Shown in pieces: positions 10,612 to 20,516 of a stretch of 64,000 bases of DNA. A program made the translations under genes and the position numbers. Position 1 is the first letter of the stretch. Each line of letters starts with the position of its first letter. The stretch comes from Gammaproteobacteria bacterium UBA3067 (GTDB lineage: Bacteria; Pseudomonadota; Gammaproteobacteria; Pseudomonadales; UBA3067): positions 1 to 64,000 of the forward strand of contig DFBZ01000147.1 in NCBI GenBank assembly GCA_002366835.1, written 5' to 3'. The notes beneath the pieces were generated by a model. It saw nothing but the letters and a program-made list of their open reading frames with translations. It made no database searches and was not told the origin of the DNA.

Positions 10612-10917
10612 ATGAGTTTTAAACGTATTAGCTGCAATGATATCCAACAGGTATTAGAAACCAAAGACAGCATCCTTATAGATATCAGGGATAACAACTC
10701 CTATCAAGCCGGTCATATAGATACAGCCCAGCACATTGATTCCGTTGATCTAGACGCATTGTATTCTCGAGAAGAAAAAGACTTTCCTATCGTTATCTGC
10801 TGCTACCATGGACACAGCAGTCTTTCTGCTGCCGGATTCTTTTGCGAAAAAGGTTTCACCAATGTCTATAGTCTGGATGGCGGTTACGCTGCCTGGGCTT
10901 TGACCAAGCCCCTCTAA
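10612..10917 (+). CDS. glpE: Thiosulfate sulfurtransferase GlpE (single rhodanese domain)
   Basis: Transfers sulfane sulfur from thiosulfate to thiophilic acceptors. The rhodanese core is complete: ILIDIRDNNSYQAGHID and the active-site loop CCYHGHSS with the nucleophilic Cys, then YSLDGGYAAW. I start at the ATG at 10612 (MSFKRIS), which gives 101 residues, close to E. coli GlpE. An ATG at 10597 is also possible, and the longer frame from 10492 adds an unrelated leader. Its stop overlaps the cinA stop by 4 bases on the other strand. Confidence 0.88.
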   Translation: MSFKRISCNDIQQVLETKDSILIDIRDNNSYQAGHIDTAQHIDSVDLDALYSREEKDFPIVICCYHGHSSLSAAGFFCEKGFTNVYSLDGGYAAWALTKPL

Positions 10918-12134
10918 AGCACATATTTGCGTAGGAGATTTAGGGCTCTATAACTGATGGCATGCTGGCAGTAGGCATCACTTCCGGTCACTTGATCGCT
11001 CACACAGAGCTGCCCATGCCCCGATACCAGAAAACACTGCGCGCTTTTGGCAATTGAATCACCCTCTTTACTTTTTACGCTGTCGAAAGGCGTAATAATC
11101 AGCGCAATATCCGCTTGTGATGTACTTCGCAAGGTATGGGCCAGGTGGAAATAATGAGGCTCCTCCGGCGAGCCACCTTGTAAATTCAACATTTCGTGCA
11201 GGTCATTCGGTTCCGCAAAATAATAGCCTTTTTTAATAAAAGACATGCCCTTTGCCGAAAGACTCACAAGCCGCATAAACTCCCCGCCGCTGGCACCTTC
11301 GGCACAAACAAGCTTGATATTCTTCGCCGCTAAAAGCGCAACGACCACCTCTGCCAAGTTACCAACAGGCCCTTGCCCCCAGCCTTCGATTGCGAAAACA
11401 CAGTCTCCCAAAATATCGGCCATATAGCGGCAATGCTTATCCAGCTCTTCGGCCTTACACTGGGCAGAAAAACGCAACTTAACCTGAACCTCTCGACCCA
11501 TAGCCCGGTAGCTGAGGCACACATGCTCATGCTCGAACTTACCGATTTTTTCCTGCAGGTTCGACTCGCCAACACCGGTGGTTCTGAATATGATCCGTCG
11601 CGAAGGCTGCAAATCAAAGTGTTTTAGCAGCTCAGGCTTCAGGCCATGCTCAAACATTGCCTTCATTTCCCCCGGCACTCCGGGCAAAAATGCCATCAAG
11701 GTATGCTTGTAAGAGACGATAAAACCTGGCGCGGTGCCCCAAAAATTATCAATCCTTGTGGCTCCTTTTGGTAAGTAAACCTGTTTTTCATTGGCCTTCA
11801 CCATGCTCCGGTTCAAGCGAACAAACATGTCTTTCATAAGCGCCAACGCTTGCGCATCAAATTCCAGAGGGCTGCCACTGAGCAAGGCAACGGCTTCGGC
11901 GGTCAGGTCATCATCGGTGGGGCCGAGACCACCACTGCATATCACTAAATCAACACGCTGACTGGCTTGCGATAAGGCCTCGCGAATATCCTCAATGGAA
12001 TCGCCCACGGTGCTGTGGCGCACAATATCGAAACCCATTAGAACCAACTGTTCTGATAACCACGCAGCATTGGTATCAACAGTTTGTCCTGTTATAACTT
12101 CATCACCCTGTGAAAGAATTTCGACTCGATTCAT
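10914..12134 (-). CDS. cinA: CinA-family protein, C-terminal deamidase domain degenerate
   Basis: 406 residues. The N-terminal MoaB/COG1058 domain (ADP-ribose pyrophosphatase in some members) is clear from the start MNRVEILSQGDEVITGQ and SGGLGPTDDDLTAEAV. The C-terminal CinA (PncC, NMN deamidase) domain is recognisable, but the usual ESxTGG reads EGASGG, so the proposed catalytic Ser is Gly. The tail from about residue 310 matches the family only weakly. Divergent from pilU with a 66-base gap. NMN deamidase activity is doubtful. Confidence 0.8.
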   Translation of the reverse strand: MNRVEILSQGDEVITGQTVDTNAAWLSEQLVLMGFDIVRHSTVGDSIEDIREALSQASQRVDLVICSGGLGPTDDDLTAEAVALLSGSPLEFDAQALALMKDMFVRLNRSMVKANEKQVYLPKGATRIDNFWGTAPGFIVSYKHTLMAFLPGVPGEMKAMFEHGLKPELLKHFDLQPSRRIIFRTTGVGESNLQEKIGKFEHEHVCLSYRAMGREVQVKLRFSAQCKAEELDKHCRYMADILGDCVFAIEGWGQGPVGNLAEVVVALLAAKNIKLVCAEGASGGEFMRLVSLSAKGMSFIKKGYYFAEPNDLHEMLNLQGGSPEEPHYFHLAHTLRSTSQADIALIITPFDSVKSKEGDSIAKSAQCFLVSGHGQLCVSDQVTGSDAYCQHAISYRALNLLRKYVL

Positions 12135-12200
12135 ACAGCACTCTCCTTTGTGCTTACTATACTCAAAGCTATTTCCAAATCAATCACAGGAGCCTTGCCC

Positions 12201-13412
12201 ATGGATTTCAAACAATATCTTCAGCATCTGGTGAATGAAGACGGTTCAGACCTCTACCTGAGTACGAAGGCCTTACCCAGTGCGAAAATTTTCGGCAAAC
12301 TGGTGCCTATCGACGATACACCGCTGGCACCAGGCGTGGTTGAAGAGCTGGCCTGCAGCCTGATGGATGAAGAGCAGAATGAAGAGTTTCACACACGGCC
12401 CGAAATGAACCTTGCCATATCAGAGCCCGGCATTGGGCGTTTTCGCGTTAATATTTTCAAACAGCGCAATCAATGCGCCATGGTGATTCGCTCCATAAAA
12501 ACGGACATTCCCAATTATGAAGACTTGGGGCTTCCTGAAATACTGCCCAAATTAATTATGCAAAAACGTGGGCTAATTCTTTTTGTGGGTGGAACTGGCT
12601 CGGGGAAATCCACCTCCCTCGCCTCACTGATAGATTTTCGCAATACTAATAGTGCGGGCCATATTATTACCATTGAAGACCCGGTGGAGTTTGTGCATTC
12701 CCATAAGAAGAGTATCGTCAACCAACGTGAAGTGGGGGTAGACACCCTTACCTATCAGGATGCTCTGGAAAACACCTTACGCCAGGCACCCGATGTGATT
12801 TTAATCGGCGAGATTCGTACCGCTGAAACCATGGAGCACGCCCTAGCCTTTGCAGAAACCGGGCACTTGTGTATTTCCACCCTGCACGCGAATAATGCCA
12901 ACCAGGCAATCGACCGCATTGTGAACTTTTTCCCCGAAGAGCGGCATAAACAAGTATTGCAAGATTTATCCTCAAACCTGCGTGGTTTTATTTCACAGCG
13001 TCTTATACCTACTATTGATGGCAAACGTGCTGCAGCAATAGAAATATTGCTCGGAACCCCTCTGGTGTGTGATTTAATAAAACGCGGCGATGTGGGTGCA
13101 ATAAAAGAAGTGATGCAGAAATCAGAAAACCTCGGCATGCAAACTTTTGACGGCGCTCTATTTCATCTTTATAAACAGGGAAAAATAGGCCTCGACGAAG
13201 CACTTAAAAATGCAGACTCTAAAAATAATTTACGTTTAAAAATTACCCTTGATGAGGGTGAAGACGGTGGCAAGGCGGCCAATGAGAATAAAGCGCCGAG
13301 CAATGACAATAAAGAAAAAAACATCGATAACAGTAGTTTATCCTTATCTCTTGAGCCTATCTCAAACGATGAAGAAAACAATGATAAAGACGATCTTTCA
13401 GCGCTTGGTTAG
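12201..13412 (+). CDS. pilU: Type IV pilus retraction ATPase PilU
   Basis: Hexameric ATPase that helps PilT retract type IV pili at the inner membrane. Walker A is GGTGSGKST (around residue 131), Walker B VILIGEIRT, and the HAIAF-like AFAETGHLCISTLHANNA segment is typical. The N-terminal SDLYLS and GIGRFRVN match PilU better than PilT. The start at 12201 has CAGGAG 7 bases upstream; an upstream ATG at 12150 lacks one. The last 55 residues form an acidic, Asn/Asp/Ser-rich, low-complexity tail that PilU proteins usually lack or keep short. pilT is not in the window. Confidence 0.88.
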   Translation: MDFKQYLQHLVNEDGSDLYLSTKALPSAKIFGKLVPIDDTPLAPGVVEELACSLMDEEQNEEFHTRPEMNLAISEPGIGRFRVNIFKQRNQCAMVIRSIKTDIPNYEDLGLPEILPKLIMQKRGLILFVGGTGSGKSTSLASLIDFRNTNSAGHIITIEDPVEFVHSHKKSIVNQREVGVDTLTYQDALENTLRQAPDVILIGEIRTAETMEHALAFAETGHLCISTLHANNANQAIDRIVNFFPEERHKQVLQDLSSNLRGFISQRLIPTIDGKRAAAIEILLGTPLVCDLIKRGDVGAIKEVMQKSENLGMQTFDGALFHLYKQGKIGLDEALKNADSKNNLRLKITLDEGEDGGKAANENKAPSNDNKEKNIDNSSLSLSLEPISNDEENNDKDDLSALG

Positions 13413-13451
13413 AACTCAAACTTCGGGGTTTTAATATAATCAAAAGCACCT

Positions 13452-13552
13452 GGTTGGGTTAAGTGTAGCGTAGCGAAACCCAACACCTTTCAGCTTAGCA
13501 AAGGCGGTGCTAACGGGCGGATTTGTTGGGTTTCGCTACGCTCTACCCAACC
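13452..13552. repeat. Inverted-repeat element, GTTGGGTTTCGCTACGC type
   Basis: The left arm (13452-13485) and right arm (13524-13552) are inverted copies, sharing GTAGCGAAACCCAACA and GGTTGGGT, with a 5-base length difference. No coding potential. The motif is of a type I recall as dispersed in many gammaproteobacterial genomes. A decayed half-copy lies at 26639-26670. Confidence 0.8.
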
Positions 13553-13609
13553 TACGGGATATTTTTGACTAACGTGCTCTTTAACACGCGGAATAAAATA
13601 CATTTATTT

Positions 13610-13653
13610 CCACCATAAAAAAACCGGCTTTTAGGCCGGTTTTTTTATGGTGG
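13610..13653. terminator. Bidirectional Rho-independent terminator
   Basis: A long perfect hairpin: CACCATAAAAAAACCGGC pairs with GCCGGTTTTTTTATGGTG around a short loop. Its A and T runs serve both strands, insulating pilU from the convergent substrate-binding gene. Confidence 0.93.
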
Positions 13654-13691
13654 GTGCTTAAAACATAAGCACCTTAGGGTTTTTATTTTCT

Positions 13692-14111
13692 TTAAGGAAT
13701 TGTTAACAGCACCTTCAACTTACTGCTAATTGAATCGGCACTCAAGTAACCAATACCATCCTTATTTTCTGCTAACCAGACAACCATATTCTCTTCACTG
13801 CTGACCTGGTCAAGGGGTTTACCTTTACCAGTGAAAATACGGTTAGCCCAGTAGGCTTTCATTTTGCTGGGGTCTTTTCCCACCACCTTCGTATCAAACT
13901 CGATTTTTAAGGCATTGCTATCGGGCAAGTTTACGGCACGTACTTTGCTGCCATTGATCTTTGCCGTTTTACCCAAAAAGAGTTTTTTTAAGGTAGCCTG
14001 ATCCACCGCAGAGATATTACTTTTTGCGTGGGCCACCACCATCACCTCTGCCATGGATATTCCTGACAAGAGACAACATAGCATCCCTGTAGCGAGTGCT
14101 TTATATTTCAT
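13692..14111 (-). CDS. Periplasmic phosphate-binding-like protein (PstS-like, short)
   Basis: 139 residues with a Sec signal peptide (cleavage near ISMA-EVMVV). The body starts VVAHAKSNISAVDQATLKKLFLGK and contains FTGKGKP and the VAxNKDGIGYLSADS-type closing motif of small PstS-like (PBP-like) domain proteins. It is too short to be a complete ABC-type binding protein and has no permease genes nearby. It follows the porin gene by 15 bases on the same strand, so the pair is likely co-transcribed and may act together in outer-membrane or periplasmic uptake. Confidence 0.75.
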   Translation of the reverse strand: MKYKALATGMLCCLLSGISMAEVMVVAHAKSNISAVDQATLKKLFLGKTAKINGSKVRAVNLPDSNALKIEFDTKVVGKDPSKMKAYWANRIFTGKGKPLDQVSSEENMVVWLAENKDGIGYLSADSISSKLKVLLTIP

Positions 14112-14126
14112 ACAACTATCTCCTAT

Positions 14127-15509
14127 TTAGAATACCATGGTGTAGGCAACTTGCAGCTTGATCACTTCATCAGGCACATCACCGGTGAAGGTATCCAGAG
14201 CTGGCAGTTCGTTAAACAAACCGGTACTTGGCAGAGCGGCCTGGTCCGTGCCCGCCAATGGGCCAGAAGTACGGATATTGTCGTCACCCAGCTCAATATA
14301 TTGCGCTTCAAACTTCAAAGCTGCCCAAGGTTGAATATCATAACGCAAACCTAAGATTGCAGACGTCTGGGTCTGGTTTACCAGAATCGAATCTTCTGAT
14401 TCATGCACAGAATAGGTGAAGTGGGGCATCATTTTATTTAAGCGATAACCCAAGGTTACAAAACCGGTGTTGGAGTCAGGAAATGGTAAACCACGAACAC
14501 TACGCCGCGCCACTTCCGTCATAAAGAAAATACTATCACCATCATATCTCATACCCGCAGAATAAAACTCAGCCTCACCATTGCCGTTAGGAACGGCAGC
14601 AAATAACGACTGGTTGAACTGTCCCTCTATATAAGACTTTTTCAGATCTTCAATAGTCTCTGTTTGTTTTGTTCCATAGTCACCCGGCACAATTCCCAGT
14701 GCAGCCAGAGTCTCCTGAGCGTCTGCGTTACCATTACTAGTACCATCACCAGCAGCATTAAGCAGAGCAAGCAAGCCGGTGGCCGTCATCATAGCCGCAC
14801 CAGCCTCTGCCTGTAGATTTTGCGCAATAGGCAAGCTACTTACCGCATCAGAAATCTGCATTGAAAATTCTACGGTCGATACACTCGCCCTTAACTCCAA
14901 ACTCTCAGTCCCGAAGGAAAATGAAGCACCATACATTCGTGTAATTTCACCGGGGATATCGGTTCCCATTGTTGGAATCGACATATTATCTCGACCCATA
15001 TAGAACTTGGCATTGATCCAGGTTTCGTCGAAAAAATGGTTGTAGTCAAGATTAAAACCCGTCATTGCAGTAAATGGGATGTTGGCAAAACCATAAATCT
15101 CTTCCGGTGGTGCTATCCAAGGGTAGGTTACCCCCACATCATACGCTTCAGAGATTAAGAAAATCGGCAATTTTACTCGCCCAACGTTAACGGTAAAATC
15201 CTCTGTCGCCTGCCAGCTAACATATGCCCAGTCAGCCTCCAGGTTCCAGTCATCACGCCCCCTGGCTATCAACTGCGTTACAAAAGATATGGGCACGTCG
15301 ACGTTGGGTGCAAAACGCATTTGCAAACCCATAAAGCTGGACTCATTAAAAGAACCATCTTTATCTGAAAATAAATAGGTTTCGGAAGAATCCACCCAGG
15401 CGAAACCGGCGTTCGCAAAACCATTAATTTTGAAATCCGTTGCCGCCATGGCTGACATTGGCAATGCCAGTGCCAAGGCGCCGGCAGCGAGTGACTTTTT
15501 AATTGACAT
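14127..15509 (-). CDS. Outer-membrane porin-like beta-barrel protein
   Basis: 461 residues with a Sec signal peptide (MSIKKS, then ALALPMSAMA). Sequence begins TDFKINGFANAGFAWVDSS and ends VAYTMVF with a terminal Phe, as outer-membrane barrels do. Aromatic beta-strand repeats run throughout. I start at 15509, where AGAGGAA precedes the ATG; the longer upstream frame has no such site. Together with the small phosphate-binding-like gene downstream, it may import an anion, but the substrate is not shown by sequence. Confidence 0.78.
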   Translation of the reverse strand: MSIKKSLAAGALALALPMSAMAATDFKINGFANAGFAWVDSSETYLFSDKDGSFNESSFMGLQMRFAPNVDVPISFVTQLIARGRDDWNLEADWAYVSWQATEDFTVNVGRVKLPIFLISEAYDVGVTYPWIAPPEEIYGFANIPFTAMTGFNLDYNHFFDETWINAKFYMGRDNMSIPTMGTDIPGEITRMYGASFSFGTESLELRASVSTVEFSMQISDAVSSLPIAQNLQAEAGAAMMTATGLLALLNAAGDGTSNGNADAQETLAALGIVPGDYGTKQTETIEDLKKSYIEGQFNQSLFAAVPNGNGEAEFYSAGMRYDGDSIFFMTEVARRSVRGLPFPDSNTGFVTLGYRLNKMMPHFTYSVHESEDSILVNQTQTSAILGLRYDIQPWAALKFEAQYIELGDDNIRTSGPLAGTDQAALPSTGLFNELPALDTFTGDVPDEVIKLQVAYTMVF

Positions 15510-15715
15510 ATGTTCCTCTCCACTAGAGAAAATGAATAAAAAACTGCGCCAGGATACAAACACCCTAACTACAAACGTCACCTGCTGGCGACTGCAGCCG
15601 GATAATCCCAGCCCTTGTTTTTTAACTCTAGTAGAGATCTTGAGGTGTGCCTAAAAAACTATTGATTTTTGACGGCTTTCCTCTATTTGTTAGAGAAAAG
15701 TACAGATCACCTGCT

Positions 15716-16375
15716 TTATTGAAGTTTTTCGATAAAGACTTCAGCCTCATTGATGGATTTTTCCATCGCAATGACCAGCCTGCCCACATCGCGCTCGATA
15801 CCGCCCAGCTCTGCTCTTACGGCAGTGATGGCTTGCGCATTGAGATTATGTTTAAGAAAAAGGGTTTGATCGCGCAAGGTGTTTAACACGGGGGCCATTT
15901 TTGCTTCGGCCTGCCGCATTAGCAGCATTAGTTTTTTATATTGGCGCTTTGTTTTAATCAGTTTAGCGTTGCTAATACTGCGTAATTTCCCATTGCTGTA
16001 AAGTGCTAGTTCTTTTTCCCATTCGTTGAAAAGCGCTTCTGAAACGCTTTCGACTGCTGCAATTTTGTCGCTCACTTCCTGTGCGGCAGCTTCACTTGTT
16101 TCGTATTCAGACTGGAGAGCTTTATAGCGTTTCTCCAGCGTTGTTTCTTCGAGACGAAGTACCGCTTTGAACTCATCCAGGGCTGAGACAAATTGCTCCT
16201 TTGTTTCTTCCTGTGCGTGCTGTGCATCTTCGATACGGTCTTTAAGAATATCTCTTTTATGAATACCCACTTTTTCCATGGCAGAAAAATACATGCTGTC
16301 GCAGCTTGTCAGGCTGAGTGCAACCAATAAGAAAAGTGCTGTCCGGAGCATATTCGTTCCACTGTTTAACTTCAT
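15716..16375 (-). CDS. DUF2959-family lipoprotein
   Basis: About 219 residues. A lipobox (LTSC) near residue 25 predicts lipid attachment. The family segment FSAMEKVGIHKRDILKDR follows directly and the rest is a long, charged, coiled-coil-like helix region. DUF2959 has no defined function. The ATG at 16375 has GAGAG upstream; ATGs at 16351 and 16405 are alternatives, all giving the same lipobox. It is a single gene with no operon partner. Confidence 0.78.
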   Translation of the reverse strand: MKLNSGTNMLRTALFLLVALSLTSCDSMYFSAMEKVGIHKRDILKDRIEDAQHAQEETKEQFVSALDEFKAVLRLEETTLEKRYKALQSEYETSEAAAQEVSDKIAAVESVSEALFNEWEKELALYSNGKLRSISNAKLIKTKRQYKKLMLLMRQAEAKMAPVLNTLRDQTLFLKHNLNAQAITAVRAELGGIERDVGRLVIAMEKSINEAEVFIEKLQ

Positions 16376-16671
16376 ATCGACTCTCACTTGCTTTACTCGG
16401 TTCATTACGGCGCTCTAATAGTTTTATAACGCCAATCAAAGAAGTTTATCATGCCCGTGGATTTGTGCCATTTGGGGCTAGTCGGCTGGCAGTCGTAGGC
16501 TCGACAATGCCGTGAGCACTCGTTAGTATGCGAAACCTTCGCCGCTCAAGGGAATTTACTGGTGAATACCAGCGGGGCACAGACTCCGTTTTAAATATCT
16601 TGCTCGACACCATTGTCGCCAAGCGCAATGATACAATAATAACCTATATTATCAGCTAGATAAGGCTCGCT

Positions 16672-18984
16672 ATGAATAACTTCCCCCTCGGCCCGTTTGT
16701 ATTACGTCACCGCTGGCTTATTGTCATCATGACGCTACTGATGGTCGGCTTGTTTGGTTTTCAGATTCGCAACATCACCATGACAGATGATCTGAATGTA
16801 TTTTTTGCCGAAGATAATCCGCAACTGCTGGCCTTTAACCGCTTTAAAGATTCCTATGGCGAAACGAAGAATGCCTATATCGCTATGGCACCTGATAACA
16901 AGAATATTTACACCCGCCAGAACCTTGCTCTGATTGAGGAGTTCACCGAAAGAGCCTGGCAGACCCCCTACTCCCACCGCGTGGACTCATTACAAAACTT
17001 TCAGCGCACCCGCGTTACTGAAGATGAGCTACAGGTCGACAATGCCTACGAAAATGCCCATACGCTCAGCCCTGAAGCGATAGCGGATCTACGAGACTAT
17101 GCAAGTAATCATGATGTATTGGCCGATAAGTTGGTGGCAAGAGACGGCTCGATCGCTGCGGTTGCGATCACCTTTAATTTAACAGATGGTGAAGGTGCGC
17201 CTGCAAAACGCCAAGAGGTGATAGATCACCTCGAAAAGTTAATGGCAGACCTCAAGGCGACTTACCCTGGAGTGACTTTCTATGAAACTGGCGGGGTCTA
17301 TGTCAACAAGGCCTTTGCTGAAGCCATGCTCAAAGACGGGCTTGCCTTAATGCCCTTGATGGTGGGCCTGATGGTTGTTTTGATGATCGCTTTCCTACGC
17401 TCTGTGGCAGGTATGTTTGCCACCATGCTGGTGGTGATCTTTTCAGCAGTCGTCGCCGTAGGGGGTGTGGTCACACTGGGCATTACAATGACAAATGTGA
17501 CCGCCATGGCACCCATCGTTGTGCTCACAGTCGGGGTGGCAGATAGTGTACATATTCTTATTTCCATGTTTCAGGCCATGGGGCATGGTAAGAGCAAGGA
17601 TGAAGCTATCCTGGAAACCCTGCGTATTAACCACCAACCTATATTTCTCACCAGTTTAACCACAATCATTGGCTTTTTGAGCCTGAATTTTAACGAATCC
17701 CCACCTTTCAGGGATATGGGTAATGAAGTCGCCATTGGTGTTTTAGCCGCGTACCTTCTTTCTATTCTGTTCTTACCTGCGCTTCTCAGCCTGATTCCCA
17801 TCAAGGCAAGAAAGGTTAAGGATGACGACACTCCCGCCATGGAACACTTGGGTGCGCTCGTTAGCAAGCGCTACCCCTTGGTGCTTGGGGCAATGCTTGT
17901 TTTTATTGCCGGCCTCGCCTCACAAATTCCAAAACTGGAATTTAACGATATGTTTTTGGAGTATTTCGATAAAACCATCGAGTTTCGACGTACCAGCGAT
18001 TTCCTGATGGAGAATATGGTGGGAATGGTGGGAATTTCTTACGATGTTGATTCGGGGGAAGAAGGAGGGATTAATAACCCTGCCTACCTGAGTGATTTGA
18101 ACAAACTCAGGCAGTGGATGCTCACGCAACACAAAGTACAGTATGTCAGCTCTTATGACGGCATTATCTTTGAGCTAAACCAAACCATGAATAATGACGA
18201 TGAAAGCTTCTACCGTGCTCCAGAATCCCGTGAACTGGCCTCACAGTACCTGCTCATGTATGAAATGTCTCTGCCTATGGGCCGGGATATTAGTAATAGC
18301 ATCAGTGATGATCGCAGCCGTTCGAGCTTAAACCTGAATATCGAAAACGCAAAGACAAGCGAAATTATCGACCTGGCGGAAAAAGTAGATGCTTGGGCAA
18401 AAGCAAATACGCCCAACCTTATCCTGTCCCCTGCTATTGGGGAGACCATTATGTTTGCCCATATTGCCAAGCGAAATATTATCAGTATGGTGAACGGTGC
18501 TTTTCTCGCCTTATTTCTTATTTCTGTCATCCTGCTAATTTCTTTACGCAATATCAAACTGGGCGTTTTAAGTTTGGCGCCCAATGTATTGCCTCTGGTG
18601 ATGGCCTTTGGCGCTTGGTCCATGCTAGTGGGAGAGCTGGGAATGTCAGGCGGCGCGGTGTTGGTCATCGCTTTAGGCATTATCGTGGATGATACCGTGC
18701 ATTTTTTAAGTAAGTACCTGCGGGCTAAAAGGGAGCTGCACTTAAGTACCCATGATGCAATTCTTTATTCTTTTCGTACTGTCGGTGTCGCCCTGTTAGT
18801 AACGTCTATCGTGCTGGTAATCGGCTTTACGGTGCTTTACGGCTCTGCATTTAAACCCACCAAGGACATGGGCTTACTCATCTCTCTAACGGTTGCCTTC
18901 GCCTTAACGGCAACGTTTTTTATTATTCCACCGCTGCTTTTAATTATTGATAAAGCAAAATTTCGCGCTAAAAATAATAACTAA
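16672..18984 (+). CDS. RND-superfamily exporter (HAE3/MMPL type), first copy
   Basis: Inner-membrane protein of 770 residues with 12 predicted membrane segments in two halves, each preceded by a large periplasmic loop, the RND plan. The N-terminal loop carries DDLNVFFAEDNPQLLAFNRF, and the transmembrane segment of the second half contains the acidic motif IVDDTVHF expected for proton coupling. Substrates in this family are hydrophobic or lipid-like; here unknown. It has a close paralogue 1.5 kb downstream (20517-22838). Its end overlaps the convergent barrel gene by 17 bases. Confidence 0.85.
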   Translation: MNNFPLGPFVLRHRWLIVIMTLLMVGLFGFQIRNITMTDDLNVFFAEDNPQLLAFNRFKDSYGETKNAYIAMAPDNKNIYTRQNLALIEEFTERAWQTPYSHRVDSLQNFQRTRVTEDELQVDNAYENAHTLSPEAIADLRDYASNHDVLADKLVARDGSIAAVAITFNLTDGEGAPAKRQEVIDHLEKLMADLKATYPGVTFYETGGVYVNKAFAEAMLKDGLALMPLMVGLMVVLMIAFLRSVAGMFATMLVVIFSAVVAVGGVVTLGITMTNVTAMAPIVVLTVGVADSVHILISMFQAMGHGKSKDEAILETLRINHQPIFLTSLTTIIGFLSLNFNESPPFRDMGNEVAIGVLAAYLLSILFLPALLSLIPIKARKVKDDDTPAMEHLGALVSKRYPLVLGAMLVFIAGLASQIPKLEFNDMFLEYFDKTIEFRRTSDFLMENMVGMVGISYDVDSGEEGGINNPAYLSDLNKLRQWMLTQHKVQYVSSYDGIIFELNQTMNNDDESFYRAPESRELASQYLLMYEMSLPMGRDISNSISDDRSRSSLNLNIENAKTSEIIDLAEKVDAWAKANTPNLILSPAIGETIMFAHIAKRNIISMVNGAFLALFLISVILLISLRNIKLGVLSLAPNVLPLVMAFGAWSMLVGELGMSGGAVLVIALGIIVDDTVHFLSKYLRAKRELHLSTHDAILYSFRTVGVALLVTSIVLVIGFTVLYGSAFKPTKDMGLLISLTVAFALTATFFIIPPLLLIIDKAKFRAKNNN

Positions 18985-20212
18985 GCGTTACCTGTAAGGA
19001 ATCATCGTCACGCAAATCGTAAAGCAGACGATCACTTTCAAGAGGCGTTAATACCGAGGGCTGAGGCTGGTGAGAAATAATGGTGGATTCCAGGCTAAGT
19101 GCCAGGGATTCACCCATTTCTATACTGCCTTCAATAACAAACACGCGCGCGAAGCGATCTACATCCTGTATCCACAGCACCACCAGTTCGGCACTATTGA
19201 GATTATTGAGTGCCCAGCGTGCGCCAACGGCAATATCTTCTTCATAAGGGTTTAATGCAGCTTGGTCCCGGCTATCGTAAAGAAACTCTGCAATGATACC
19301 AAGATCCTGAACACCGCCTCCCAAAGCGTAAAAGGTATATTCAAACCCACTTGTCAGCGCGGAATAATCCTCTTTTTCAAAAAATAAATTTGGCTGGCCC
19401 TCTCGATAAATACTTTCTAGCTTAAACAGCCATTGATCTTTAATGTATTGCGCCTCAAGCCCCAGCTGTTTGATTTGAGGGTAGTAAGGCAGAATTGTGG
19501 GGCTATCTGCTGAAAAGACATAACTCGGGTCGCGGCCTGTGCCTTGAAAATATGAAAGGGCTAAGTCAGCACTATTGAAACTTTTGGTGATTCTAGCGGC
19601 AAAGTCGATATGCTTTTCTTCATCGTCATCTTCGTAGAGCGGATTATCCTGATCAATAGGCAAGGAAAAGCGCAAGCGCCCTTCTTCACCAGGAAAGGTT
19701 TGTTCACGAAAGTGAGGCAATAGATAGAAATCTACCAGGCCATTTTCAATAGGCATTGTAAGGGCAACCATCGCTTGCCCTAGTTTTGTTTCTCTATCGG
19801 GCGACTCAACAAGATCGGTTTGCCCAATAATATCCACCAAATGATTCGTTTCTGTAACCCCCCAGAAAACACGATTTACTCCGGCCAAGACTTCAAAGCG
19901 CGGGCTTATCCAGCGTAAATAAGCCTTTCTAACATCCCCCTTGGTGCGCTCCCAGTCAGCATCGTCATAGCGATTAAAAACATCTATTTCAGCATCGATA
20001 TTTTCACCAAAATCCCCAGAAACATTAAATGCCATCGCAAAAGAGCGGCTTTGATCCTCTTGACCCGCATAGGATGCTGATTGGTTAAACAGGCGGGTTT
20101 GCAGGGAAAGCTCCCCCTCCCCTTGGAGTTGCGCGTTAGCATTCAAAGCCAGTAACACCAAGGGTAAGGCGAGCAGCCGAGCTGCAACACGGTTTAGGGC
20201 TATTCCATTCAT
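18968..20212 (-). CDS. Outer-membrane beta-barrel protein flanked by RND exporters
   Basis: 414 residues, Sec signal peptide ending near NANA-QLQGE. The sequence has alternating aromatic strands and a C-terminal YYF, which fits an outer-membrane barrel. The phrase FEVLAGVNRVFWGVTETNHLVDIINQTDLVES-like (here FWGVTETNHLVDIIG) is typical of a porin-like family I cannot name with certainty. It sits between two HAE3-type RND exporters on the opposite strand, so a shared job in moving a lipid or hydrophobic compound is plausible. The 3' end overlaps the first RND gene. Confidence 0.7.
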   Translation of the reverse strand: MNGIALNRVAARLLALPLVLLALNANAQLQGEGELSLQTRLFNQSASYAGQEDQSRSFAMAFNVSGDFGENIDAEIDVFNRYDDADWERTKGDVRKAYLRWISPRFEVLAGVNRVFWGVTETNHLVDIIGQTDLVESPDRETKLGQAMVALTMPIENGLVDFYLLPHFREQTFPGEEGRLRFSLPIDQDNPLYEDDDEEKHIDFAARITKSFNSADLALSYFQGTGRDPSYVFSADSPTILPYYPQIKQLGLEAQYIKDQWLFKLESIYREGQPNLFFEKEDYSALTSGFEYTFYALGGGVQDLGIIAEFLYDSRDQAALNPYEEDIAVGARWALNNLNSAELVVLWIQDVDRFARVFVIEGSIEMGESLALSLESTIISHQPQPSVLTPLESDRLLYDLRDDDSLQVTLSYYF

Positions 20213-20516
20213 ATAGTTAACACTCTCGTTTCGGGGTTGAATAGAGCCGAATCAAAGCTACAGATTATTGTAGGCTATTATGAGCGTCAAAACTTGCGTG
20301 CTTACCCTTACAACATACCCCGGTTACAAAATATCTTTTTTGCAAGTTACCGTAAGGCTACGACATTGTTACATAATCTATACCTGCGACTACATGACAC
20401 ACCCAGGTCGCCATCGACTAATCACTTATACTCTTACTAACGTCGCCATTAAGTACATCATTCTCATGGCTTAAACTCTCCAACTTCTTCATATAACGTC
20501 GGAAATACAGATCACT
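20213..20516. other. Intergenic region between barrel gene and second RND gene
   Basis: About 300 bases separating divergent genes; it must hold both promoters. I see no clear gene, hairpin or repeat. Small open frames here lack ribosome-binding sites. Confidence 0.4.
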
